Shown here piece by piece: positions 15,474-23,072 of a stretch of DNA of 64,000 nt. The translations under genes were made by a program, and so were the position numbers. This stretch comes from Luteimonas aquatica (lineage in GTDB: Bacteria; Pseudomonadota; Gammaproteobacteria; Xanthomonadales; Xanthomonadaceae), in NCBI RefSeq assembly GCF_022662575.1, contig NZ_JALBFU010000004.1:124001-188000 (forward strand), read 5' to 3'. Position 1 is the first letter of the stretch. Every line of letters starts with the position of its first letter. The notes below the pieces were generated by a model that worked only from the letters and a program-made list of their open reading frames with translations, searched no databases and was not told the origin of the DNA.

Positions 15474-17108
15474 ATGGATTTCCGCATCGCGGCGATGTTC
15501 GCGCTGACCTTCGCTGCCGCTCCCGCCTGTGCCCAGGACGCCGGCACGCCGGCGCCGGACGGGCAGGCCGCGCCCAGGCGTTTCGACGTCATGGCCTACC
15601 AGGTGCTGGGCAACACCCAGCTGCAGCCGGTGGAGATCGAGCGCGCGGTCTATCCCTACCTGGGGCCGCAGCGCACCGAGGCCGACGTCGACGGCGCGCG
15701 CGCCGCGCTGCAGAAGCTTTACGACGACAAGGGCTTTCCCACCGTCAGCGTCTCGGTGCCGGAACAGGACGCGGCCAGCGGCCTGGTGACGCTGCAGGTG
15801 AGCGAGCAGCGGATCGGCCGCCTGCGCGTGGTCGGCGCCGACTACTTCTCGCCCGACGCGGTCGCGCGCGGCGCGCCGTCGCTCAAGGAAGGCGGGGTAC
15901 CCAACTTCAAGGACGTGCAGCGCGACATCGTCGCGCTCAACCAGCTGCCCGACCGGCGGGTGACGCCGGAGATCAAGCCCGGCATCGGCCCGAACACGGT
16001 GGACGTGGACCTGACCGTGGACGACAGCCTGCCCCTGCACGGCTCGCTGGAGCTCAACAACCGCAACAGCGCCAACACCACCGACCTGCGCCTGAACGCG
16101 ACGCTGCGCTACGACAACCTCTGGCAGCGCGGCCATAGCCTCAGCCTCTCGGCGCAGACCGCTCCGGAGCGGCCTTCCGACGCGAAGGTGTTCTCGGCCT
16201 CCTACCTGGCGCGGCTGACCGATTCGCCCTGGTCGCTGCTGGCCTATGCGGTGCGCAGCGACAGCGACATCGCGGTGATCAGCGACTTCAGCGTGATCGG
16301 CAATGGCACCCTGGCCGGCGTGCGCGCGATCCGCGCGCTTCCCGCGCGCGAGGGCTTCTTCCATTCGCTGAGCCTGGGCGTGGACTACAAGCACTTCGAG
16401 GAGGAGTCGGACTTCGGCGCGAGTTCGGATTCCTCGCCGATCGAGTACTACCCGCTCAACCTGGCCTACAACGCCGACTGGGTGCGCGAGCGCTCGCGCA
16501 GCAGCTTCGGCGCCACGCTGGCGGCCAACCCGGGCGGGATCGGCATCGGCGACGGCCGCTGCGGCAAGACCGGGTGCAATCCGCCGCAGCCGGGCAGCTT
16601 CGACTACAAGCGCTACAACGCCCGCCCGAATTTCTTCCACCTGCGCCTGGAGGGATCGCACACGCGCACGCTGGGCGAGGATTTCCAGCTGTTCGGACGC
16701 GTGCAGACCCAGCTGTCCACCGAGCCGCTGATCAGCAACGAGCAGACCAGCATCGGCGGCCTGGACACCGTGCGCGGCTACAAGGAAAGCGAGGCGCTGG
16801 GCGACTACGGCGCGACCGCGCAGCTGGAGCTGCGCAGTCCCTCGTTCGCCGGCTGGTTCGGCGCGTTCATGCAGGAGGCGCGGGCGCGCGCTTTCGTCGA
16901 CGGCGGCTACGTGCGCATCCACAAGCCGCTGCCCGAGCAGCTGCCGAGCGAGACGCTGGTCAGCGTCGGCATCGGCGCGAGCGTGAAGGTCTTCGACCAC
17001 TTCAACGGCTCGCTCGACCTGGCCGCGCCGCTGTCGCGGCCGGGCGGCGACAAGGCGCCCAAGCAGGACGATTTCAACATGCTGTTCCGTTTGTGGGGCG
17101 AGTTCTAA
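15474..17108 (+). CDS. TpsB: FhaC/ShlB-type outer-membrane transporter of a two-partner secretion system
   Basis: Outer-membrane beta-barrel of the Omp85 superfamily that exports a cognate TpsA protein. 544 residues: signal peptide (about 1-21, ending PACAQ), two POTRA-like repeats (about 40-115 and 118-190), then a 16-strand-type barrel to the C-terminal Phe. The hallmark loop-6 motif VRGY is at 433-436. Start chosen at MDFRIAAMF because it gives a proper signal peptide. It heads the cluster tpsB-exbB-exbD-tonB-porin-coiled-coil-small protein-tpsA. The likely substrate is the giant TpsA 6 kb downstream. The separation of tpsB and tpsA by an energy-transducing module is unusual. Confidence 0.92.
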   Translation: MDFRIAAMFALTFAAAPACAQDAGTPAPDGQAAPRRFDVMAYQVLGNTQLQPVEIERAVYPYLGPQRTEADVDGARAALQKLYDDKGFPTVSVSVPEQDAASGLVTLQVSEQRIGRLRVVGADYFSPDAVARGAPSLKEGGVPNFKDVQRDIVALNQLPDRRVTPEIKPGIGPNTVDVDLTVDDSLPLHGSLELNNRNSANTTDLRLNATLRYDNLWQRGHSLSLSAQTAPERPSDAKVFSASYLARLTDSPWSLLAYAVRSDSDIAVISDFSVIGNGTLAGVRAIRALPAREGFFHSLSLGVDYKHFEEESDFGASSDSSPIEYYPLNLAYNADWVRERSRSSFGATLAANPGGIGIGDGRCGKTGCNPPQPGSFDYKRYNARPNFFHLRLEGSHTRTLGEDFQLFGRVQTQLSTEPLISNEQTSIGGLDTVRGYKESEALGDYGATAQLELRSPSFAGWFGAFMQEARARAFVDGGYVRIHKPLPEQLPSETLVSVGIGASVKVFDHFNGSLDLAAPLSRPGGDKAPKQDDFNMLFRLWGEF

Positions 17109-17131
17109 CCACCAGTTTCCGGAGAAGGATC

Positions 17132-18940
17132 GTGTCCAGATTGCGAGTCTTGCTGTCCCTGCTGCTGCTGTTGTCGGCGCTGCCCGCGCAGGCGGCCTCC
17201 TGGTGGGACGGCAAATGGGCCTATCGCGCCAAGATCGACCTCAACACGACCTCGACCGGCGCGGCGCTGCAGCAGCCGGCCGGGCGCACGGCGGTGCTGG
17301 TGCGCCTGCACTCGGGCAATTTCAATTTCGCCGACGCCAAGGAGGACGGCAGCGACGTGCGCTTCGTCGCCGGCGACGACCGCACGCCGCTGAAGTACCA
17401 CTTCGAGAAGTACGACGGCCTGGTCGACCAGGTGGCCCTGGCCTGGGTGGACGTGCCGGCGCTGGACGCCAATGCGCAGGCGCCGCTGTACGTGTACTTC
17501 GGCAACCCGGAGGCGGCCGGCGGCGGCGACGCCAAGGGCAGCTACGACGCCGATACCGTGGCCGTGCTGCATTTCGCCAGCCAGGCGGCGGCCGGGCAGG
17601 ACGCCACCGCCTACGGCAACAACGCCGGCGCGCCGCTGACGCTGGCCGAGGCGGGTCTGATCGGCGCCGGGCTGCGCCTGGACGGACAGGCGCCGGTGGC
17701 GGTGCCGGCTTCTTCCTCCTTGAATCTGGCGGCGGCGCAGCCGTTGACGCTGTCGTTGTGGGCCAAGCCGGCGGCGAGCGATGCCAGCGGCGTGATCGCC
17801 GCGCTGCCCGGCGCGCTGACGCTGCTGCTGGAGAACGGCGCGGTCGTCGCCGAGGCCGCGGCCGGCGGCGCGCCGCTGCGCACGCCGGCCGGCAGCCCGA
17901 TCAAACCCGATGCCTGGACGCACATCGCCGTGCGCGCCGACGGCAAGTCGCTGACGGTGTACGTCAACGGGCAGGCGGCCGGCGAGGTCGCGGCGGCATT
18001 GCCCGCCGCCAACGGCGGCCTGCTGATCGGCGGCGAGCCGGGCGCGCAGCGCGCCAATTTCATCGGCCAGATCGACGAGGTCGAACTGTCCAAGGCCGCG
18101 CGTCCGCCGGCCGCGATCGAAGCCGCCGCGCGCAGCCAGGGCACCGATGCGCGGCTGATCGCCTTCGATCCGGTGGAACAGCGTTCCGGCGACGGCGGCC
18201 ACAGCTACTTCGGCATCCTGTTCGGCGCGCTGACCGTGGACGCCTGGGTGGTGATCGCGATCCTGGGCGTGATGGCGCTGATCAGCTGGTGGGTGATGAT
18301 CGGCAAGGGCCTGTTCGTCAGCGCCACCGCCAAGGCCAACGAACGGTTCCTGGCCGCGTTCCGCAAGCGCGCCGGCCAGCATCCGCTGCACGACCCGGTG
18401 TGGGTGCGCGATGCCGAGGGCGCCGGCCCGCTCAGCGGCGAGCGCTCCAACCTGGCGCGGCTGCTGGCCGTGGGACTGGAGGAGCTGCGCGACCGCGTGG
18501 CCGCCGGCGGCGGACGCTCGGTGGTGCGGCCGCAGTCGATCGCCGCGATCCGCTCCGCGCTCGACGCCGCCGCGGTGCGCGAGGCGCAGCGGCTCAACCG
18601 CCTGATGGTGCTGCTGACCATCGCCATTTCCGGCGGCCCCTTCCTCGGCCTGCTCGGCACCGTGGTCGGCGTGATGATCACCTTCGCCGCGGTGGCGGCG
18701 GCGGGCGACGTCAACATCAACGCCATCGCGCCCGGCATCGCCGCCGCGCTGCTGGCCACGGTCGCCGGCCTCGGCGTCGCGATCCCGGCGCTGTTCGGCT
18801 ACAACTACCTGCTCAGCCGCACCGAGGCGATCTCGGCGGACATGCAGGTGTTCGTCGACGAGCTGGAGAAGCGCATCGCCGAGGACTACGCCGGCGATGC
18901 GCTCGCGCCGCACCTGGCGCGCGAGCCCGCGGGAGCCTGA
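17132..18940 (+). CDS. ExbB/TolQ-type proton channel with N-terminal DUF2341 and LamG-like domains
   Basis: 602 residues, far longer than ordinary ExbB (about 240). Signal peptide (RVLLSLLLLLSALPAQA), then a DUF2341-like region (about 20-150, starting SWWDGKWAYRAKID) and a LamG/concanavalin-like beta-sandwich (about 170-330: LTLSLWAKPA, WTHIAVRADGKSLTVYVNG, GQIDEVELSKA). Next come a membrane helix near 366-390 and the MotA/TolQ/ExbB core with two long helices (MVLLTIAISGGPFLGLLGTV and IAAALLATVAGLGVAIPALF). The GTG start has GGAGAAGG upstream. With the following ExbD it should form a proton-driven stator. The extra domains would lie in the periplasm and could bind glycan or a secreted partner; that is inference. 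Confidence 0.9.
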   Translation: MSRLRVLLSLLLLLSALPAQAASWWDGKWAYRAKIDLNTTSTGAALQQPAGRTAVLVRLHSGNFNFADAKEDGSDVRFVAGDDRTPLKYHFEKYDGLVDQVALAWVDVPALDANAQAPLYVYFGNPEAAGGGDAKGSYDADTVAVLHFASQAAAGQDATAYGNNAGAPLTLAEAGLIGAGLRLDGQAPVAVPASSSLNLAAAQPLTLSLWAKPAASDASGVIAALPGALTLLLENGAVVAEAAAGGAPLRTPAGSPIKPDAWTHIAVRADGKSLTVYVNGQAAGEVAAALPAANGGLLIGGEPGAQRANFIGQIDEVELSKAARPPAAIEAAARSQGTDARLIAFDPVEQRSGDGGHSYFGILFGALTVDAWVVIAILGVMALISWWVMIGKGLFVSATAKANERFLAAFRKRAGQHPLHDPVWVRDAEGAGPLSGERSNLARLLAVGLEELRDRVAAGGGRSVVRPQSIAAIRSALDAAAVREAQRLNRLMVLLTIAISGGPFLGLLGTVVGVMITFAAVAAAGDVNINAIAPGIAAALLATVAGLGVAIPALFGYNYLLSRTEAISADMQVFVDELEKRIAEDYAGDALAPHLAREPAGA

Positions 18941-18942
18941 GC

Positions 18943-19353
18943 ATGAAAGTGCAGGGCAAGAAACCCTACGACGACATCAACATCACGCCGATGCTGGACC
19001 TGGCGTACGTGCTGCTGGTGATCTTCATCATCATGACCACGGCCGCGGTGCAGGGCATCAAGGTCGAGCTGCCCAAGGCCAGCGCGGCGCAGCCGCTGTC
19101 GCAGCCCAAGACCAAGGTCATCGCCATCGACAACAACGGCCAGGTCAGCATCGACGCGATCCCGGTGAGCATGAGCGAGCTGGAGCAGCAGTTGCGCAAC
19201 GCGCTGGCCAACGACGCCGACCTGCCGGTGGTGCTGCGCGGCGACCGCACCGTGCAGTACGAGAAGGTGATGGCGGTGCTGGACCTGTGCAGCAAGCTCG
19301 GCATCGCCTCGATCGGCCTGGCCTCGCAGCGCCCGCCGGCGGGCGGATCGTGA
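18943..19353 (+). CDS. exbD: ExbD/TolR-type biopolymer transport protein
   Basis: 136 residues. A short cytoplasmic N-terminus carries the family motif DDINITPMLDLAYVLLVIFI, where D19 in the single membrane helix is the conserved proton-carrying aspartate. A periplasmic domain follows (about 45-130). It starts 2 bp after the ExbB stop codon, so the two are translated together. Partner of the fused ExbB upstream and the TonB-like protein downstream. Confidence 0.95.
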   Translation: MKVQGKKPYDDINITPMLDLAYVLLVIFIIMTTAAVQGIKVELPKASAAQPLSQPKTKVIAIDNNGQVSIDAIPVSMSELEQQLRNALANDADLPVVLRGDRTVQYEKVMAVLDLCSKLGIASIGLASQRPPAGGS

Positions 19354-19366
19354 CGACGGCGCGCGC

Positions 19367-20026
19367 ATGAACGTCCCCGCGCGCCCGCGCCGGCTTTCCT
19401 GGCTCGTCGCCCTGGTGGTGCTGGGCGCGTTCGCGCTGCTGGTGTGGTGGGTGGCGAAGCTGATGCAGGGCGGTCCGTCGGTGCAGAAGCGCGAACCGCC
19501 GCGCATTACCCAGGTGATCCTGCCGCCGCCGCCGCCCCCACCGCCGCCGCCACCCAAGGAGCCGCCGGAGCCGAAGGAACCGGAGCTGGTCGACACCACG
19601 CCCTTGCAGGAGATCGCGCCCACGCCCGAGACACCGGCGCCGCCCGGCGATCCGCTCACCGCCGACGCCGGCCCGGGCAACGACGCCTTCGGTTTGCCGG
19701 GCGGGGAGGGCGGCGGCACCCGCATCGGCGGCAAGGGCGGTGGCGGCAGTCCGTTCGCCGGCTACGCCGCCACCGTGCAGCGCGCGGTGCAGCAGTTCCT
19801 GCAGCGCGACAAGGACACGCGCAAGGGGCGCTACAGCGCCGTGGTGGCGGTGTGGCTGCGCGCGGACGGCAGCATCGAGCGCTCGCAGATCGTCACCTCG
19901 GCCGGCAAGCCGGAGCTCGACGCGGCGATCGTGCGCGCGCTGCAGGACCAGACGATCCCGCAGGCGCCGCCGGCCGATCTGCCGCAACCGATCAACCTGC
20001 GCATCGGCGCAAGCGCGGCGGGGTGA
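19367..20026 (+). CDS. TonB-family energy-transducing protein
   Basis: 219 residues: short cytoplasmic N-terminus, one membrane helix (about 12-33, LVALVVLGAFALLVWWVAKL), a periplasmic Pro-rich spacer with eleven consecutive prolines followed by EPPEPKEPE, a Gly-rich linker, and a TonB C-terminal domain (about 130-215: YAATVQRAVQQFL, VAVWLRADGSIERSQIVTS, LDAAIVRALQ). Begins 13 bp after exbD. A dedicated TonB next to a TpsB and a porin suggests it energises an outer-membrane step of this system rather than general siderophore uptake. Which receptor it contacts is not visible. Confidence 0.92.
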   Translation: MNVPARPRRLSWLVALVVLGAFALLVWWVAKLMQGGPSVQKREPPRITQVILPPPPPPPPPPPKEPPEPKEPELVDTTPLQEIAPTPETPAPPGDPLTADAGPGNDAFGLPGGEGGGTRIGGKGGGGSPFAGYAATVQRAVQQFLQRDKDTRKGRYSAVVAVWLRADGSIERSQIVTSAGKPELDAAIVRALQDQTIPQAPPADLPQPINLRIGASAAG

Positions 20027-20032
20027 GGGTGA

Positions 20033-20105
20033 GGAACCGCGCGCTTTGCGAACGCCCACAAGGCGTTCGCAGCGGTTCCGAACGCCCGGCCAAGGATGGC
20101 CGGGC
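20033..20105 (+). promoter_or_regulatory. Two consecutive strong hairpins between tonB and the porin gene
   Basis: First element 20033-20079: an inner 9-bp stem GCGAACGCC / GGCGTTCGC (loop CACAA) stacked on an outer 8-bp stem GGAACCGC / GCGGTTCC. Second element 20084-20105: an 8-bp stem GCCCGGCC / GGCCGGGC (loop AAGGAT). No T-run follows either. They may attenuate transcription, or be processing/stabilising structures that set different levels for the module upstream and the porin downstream. The 208-bp gap contains no other signal I can name. Confidence 0.6.
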
Positions 20106-20234
20106 CGGACGGGCCGAAGCCAGCGATGTGCCGCCAAGGATGGCAACACGAAGCAAGTAAAAGCAGCGAACAACAAACCGCACCAACAACAGCAGCCTGC
20201 CATCGCACCACCGCCTCACACCGGACTCGGACCC

Positions 20235-21950
20235 ATGCCTTCCATGCCGCACTTCTCCCTCCGCACGCCGACATCCTCGCGTCTGGCGCCCCTGGCACTC
20301 GCCCTGCTCCTCGCCGCCCACCTCGCCCACGCCCAGAGCGTCCCCGCCGGCGTCGACGCCTCGCGCATCAGTCCGCAGGCGACGCTGAAGCTGATCGACC
20401 TGCTGGTGAAGAAGGGCGTGCTCACCCGCGCCGAGGCCGACGACATGATCCGCGAGGCCGCCGCCGCGACGCCCGCGGTCGCGGCCGCGCCGGCGCCGGC
20501 GCCGGCCTACCAGACCCAGCCGGGCGCGGTGGTGGTGCCCTACATCCCGGAGGTGGTGCGCGAGCAGATCAAGGACGAGTTGCGCGCGGAAGTGACGCAG
20601 CAGGCCAAGGAGGAGGGCTGGGCCGCGCCCAACCAGCTGCCGGAATGGACCCAGCGCGTGCAGCTCTACGGCGACGTGCGCGTGCGCGCCGAGAGCGTGT
20701 TCAACGACAACGGCAATTTCAACCAGTTCCCGGATTTCGGCGGCATCAACGCCGGCTCCGGCTTCGACGTGGTCGGATTCAACAATCCGGGCTTCATCAA
20801 CACCACCAAGAACCGCGGCCGCATGCGCGTGCGCGCGCGCCTGGGCGTGAAGGCGCAGATCGCCGACTGGATCCAGGCCGACGTGCGCCTGGCCACCGGC
20901 AGCGACCGCAGCCCGGTGTCGACCAACCAGACGCTGGGCGGCGGCGGCAACCTGTCCAAGTATGCGCTGTGGCTGGACCGGGCCTACCTGCGCCTGACCC
21001 CGATCGAGCACCTGAGCGTGGACGCCGGCCGCTTCGGCAACCCGTTCTGGACCAGCGAGCTGCAGTTCGACAACGACCTCAACTTCGACGGCATCGCCGC
21101 CAAGTACGAATACATGCCCGGCGCGGATTTCTCGCCCTGGGCCACTGTCGGCTTCTTCCCGGTGTTCAACACCGACTTCGACTTCGGCTCCACCGACGTC
21201 AACAAGACCAGCAGCCGCGACAAGTGGCTGTACGGCGGCCAGGTCGGAGCCAGCTGGAAGTTCAACGACGACCTGTCGCTGAAGCTGGCGCTGGGCTATT
21301 TCGAGTACGACAAGTTCGAGGGCAAGCTGTCCACGCCCTGCGTGGTGCTCAGCTCGAACTACACCTGCGACACGGACCTCTCCAGGCCGCAGTTCCAGCA
21401 GTTCGGCAACACCCTGTTCCCGATCCGCAACATCATCGTCAACCCGGACCTGCCCAACAGCCCGCAGCTGCAGTACTACGGCTACGCCAGCAAGTTCGGC
21501 GTCGCCAATCTGCACGCCGCGCTGGCCATCGACGCCTTCGACCCGGTGCGCATCCTCATCGAGGGCGACGTGGTGAAGAACACGCGCTACGACGCCAACC
21601 GCATCCGCGCATTGGGCGCGGTGAACAACCTCGGCACCGACAACCGCTACGACGGCGGCGACATGGGCTACTTCCTCAACCTCACCGTCGGCCAGGGCAG
21701 GATCGCCAAGGCCGGCGACTGGAACGCCAGCGTGGGCTATCGCTACCTGGAATCGGACGCGGTCCCGGATGCCTTCACCGACTCGGATTTCCACCTCGGC
21801 GGCACCAATGCCCAGGGCTTCATCCTCGGCGGCGCCTATGGCCTGGCGCGCAATACCTGGCTCGGCCTGCGCTGGCTGAGCGCCAAGGAGATCTCCGGCC
21901 CGCCGTACGCCACCGACGTGCTGCAGATCGACCTCAACGCGGAGTTCTGA
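20235..21950 (+). CDS. Putative porin (Porin_5 type) with N-terminal coiled segment
   Basis: 571 residues. A signal peptide (SSRLAPLALALLLAAHLAHA) is followed by a helical SHOCT-like stretch (SPQATLKLIDLLVKKGVLTR then AEADDMIREA) and an Ala/Pro linker. A beta-barrel starts near residue 135 (QRVQLYGDVRVRAESVFND) with alternating strands to a C-terminal Phe (IDLNAEF). This is the layout of the 'putative porin' family. A second in-frame ATG at 20244 is an alternative start. Substrate unknown. In a cluster with predicted phosphate-starvation control, uptake of a phosphorus compound is one possibility. Confidence 0.85.
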   Translation: MPSMPHFSLRTPTSSRLAPLALALLLAAHLAHAQSVPAGVDASRISPQATLKLIDLLVKKGVLTRAEADDMIREAAAATPAVAAAPAPAPAYQTQPGAVVVPYIPEVVREQIKDELRAEVTQQAKEEGWAAPNQLPEWTQRVQLYGDVRVRAESVFNDNGNFNQFPDFGGINAGSGFDVVGFNNPGFINTTKNRGRMRVRARLGVKAQIADWIQADVRLATGSDRSPVSTNQTLGGGGNLSKYALWLDRAYLRLTPIEHLSVDAGRFGNPFWTSELQFDNDLNFDGIAAKYEYMPGADFSPWATVGFFPVFNTDFDFGSTDVNKTSSRDKWLYGGQVGASWKFNDDLSLKLALGYFEYDKFEGKLSTPCVVLSSNYTCDTDLSRPQFQQFGNTLFPIRNIIVNPDLPNSPQLQYYGYASKFGVANLHAALAIDAFDPVRILIEGDVVKNTRYDANRIRALGAVNNLGTDNRYDGGDMGYFLNLTVGQGRIAKAGDWNASVGYRYLESDAVPDAFTDSDFHLGGTNAQGFILGGAYGLARNTWLGLRWLSAKEISGPPYATDVLQIDLNAEF

Positions 21951-21951
21951 G

Positions 21952-22593
21952 ATGCGCAGCCTGTTCGGTTGGCCCGTCGTCGTCGCCCTGCTCGCGGCGC
22001 CTTTCCTCGCGCCGGCGCAGGCGCAGTCGAACAACGAGGCGCGGCTGCGCGATGCGCTGCGCGAGACCGCCGCCCGGCTGCGCACGGCCGAGGCCGCGCT
22101 GGCGGAGCAGCAGCTGGCCACGGCCGCCGCGCAGCGCGAACGCGACGCGCTGAAGGCGCGCCCCGCGCCCGCCGCGGAGAACGGCCGCGAAGCGGCATTG
22201 CGCGGTCAGGTGGCGCAGCTCGGCGGCGCGCTGGCGCAGGCGCGGGCCGAGGAGCAGAAATGGCGCGAGGCCGAGCAGCGCGCCAGCGAGCTCGCGCGGC
22301 GCCAACAGAGCGAGCGCGCCGTCCTCGACGACCAGCTCGCCAAGGCGCGCGCGCAATCGGCGCAGTGCGCGGCGAACACGCAGGCGATGTACGAGACCGG
22401 CCGCGAGATCGCCGCGCTCTACCGCGATCCCGCGTTCGTCGAGTTCGTGCGCGGCCATGGCCGCGAGCTGATCGGACGCGACCGGGTCAGAAACGAGAAT
22501 CGCGTGCGCGCGCTGGAGGATCGCCTGGCCGCCACCTACGCCCAGGCGCAGGCTTGCCGCGGCGCGGCCGTGGCACAGGGCAGCCAGCCATGA
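21952..22593 (+). CDS. Exported periplasmic coiled-coil protein, function unknown
   Basis: 213 residues: signal peptide (VVVALLAAPFLAPAQAQ), then about 120 residues of Ala/Glu/Arg/Gln-rich coiled coil (about 27-150), and a helical C-terminal part with two cysteines (SAQCAANTQ and QACRGAA). No named family recognised. Its ATG lies 1 bp after the porin stop codon and its own stop overlaps the next start as ATGA, so it belongs to the same operon. A periplasmic spacer or chaperone for the giant TpsA is a guess from position. Confidence 0.8.
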   Translation: MRSLFGWPVVVALLAAPFLAPAQAQSNNEARLRDALRETAARLRTAEAALAEQQLATAAAQRERDALKARPAPAAENGREAALRGQVAQLGGALAQARAEEQKWREAEQRASELARRQQSERAVLDDQLAKARAQSAQCAANTQAMYETGREIAALYRDPAFVEFVRGHGRELIGRDRVRNENRVRALEDRLAATYAQAQACRGAAVAQGSQP

Positions 22594-22970
22594 ACGCGCG
22601 GGCGCCGGCCGTCGCGCTGTTGCTGTGCGGCCTCGCGGCCGCCGGCCAGGCCCAGGCGCAGCGGCTGCAGGCGCGTGCCGCCGCGCCGTCGGCGCCTTGC
22701 GTGCAGGTGCGCATTGGCGAGGAGGAAGCCGGCCGGCTCGACTGCCTGAACCGGATGCTGCAGGACGCGGTGCAGCGGACGGCGCCGCTGGCGAACGTCG
22801 ACGGCCCGGATGCGCAGCGCGTGCCGATCGCGCTGGGACAGCCGACGCCGGCCGCGCTCAGGCAGCGCTACGGCGATGCCTACGGCCGCTCGCTGACGCC
22901 GCAGCGCCCGCAACGCATGTTCCCGTCGAACACGCTCCGTCCGCCAGGCGCGATCGCGCCCGGGCGCTGA
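22590..22970 (+). CDS. Small exported protein upstream of tpsA, function unknown
   Basis: 126 residues with a signal peptide (ending QAQAQ). The mature part has two cysteines in APCVQVRIGEEEAG and RLDCLNRML and a Pro/Arg-rich C-terminus without membrane segments. The start overlaps the previous stop (ATGA). No family recognised. Probably a periplasmic accessory of the secretion locus. Confidence 0.75.
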   Translation: MNARAPAVALLLCGLAAAGQAQAQRLQARAAAPSAPCVQVRIGEEEAGRLDCLNRMLQDAVQRTAPLANVDGPDAQRVPIALGQPTPAALRQRYGDAYGRSLTPQRPQRMFPSNTLRPPGAIAPGR

Positions 22971-22988
22971 CATCCGCCCTTCGCCGCG

Positions 22989-23006
22989 CTGTCACGAAAC
23001 CATGCT
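22989..23006 (+). promoter_or_regulatory. Pho-box-like element upstream of tpsA
   Basis: CTGTCAC-GAAA-CCATGCT: the first heptamer fits the PhoB half-site very well, the second poorly. The core TGTCACGAAAC recurs in the promoter of the cysteine-rich gene further downstream. A small perfect hairpin GCAGCC-gca-GGCTGC follows at 23012-23026. Confidence 0.35.
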
Positions 23007-23072
23007 CGACTGCAGCCGCAGGCTGCTTCCCGACAGGCTGCCTCCAGGCAAGGGCTCCCCAAGGATTTGGCC

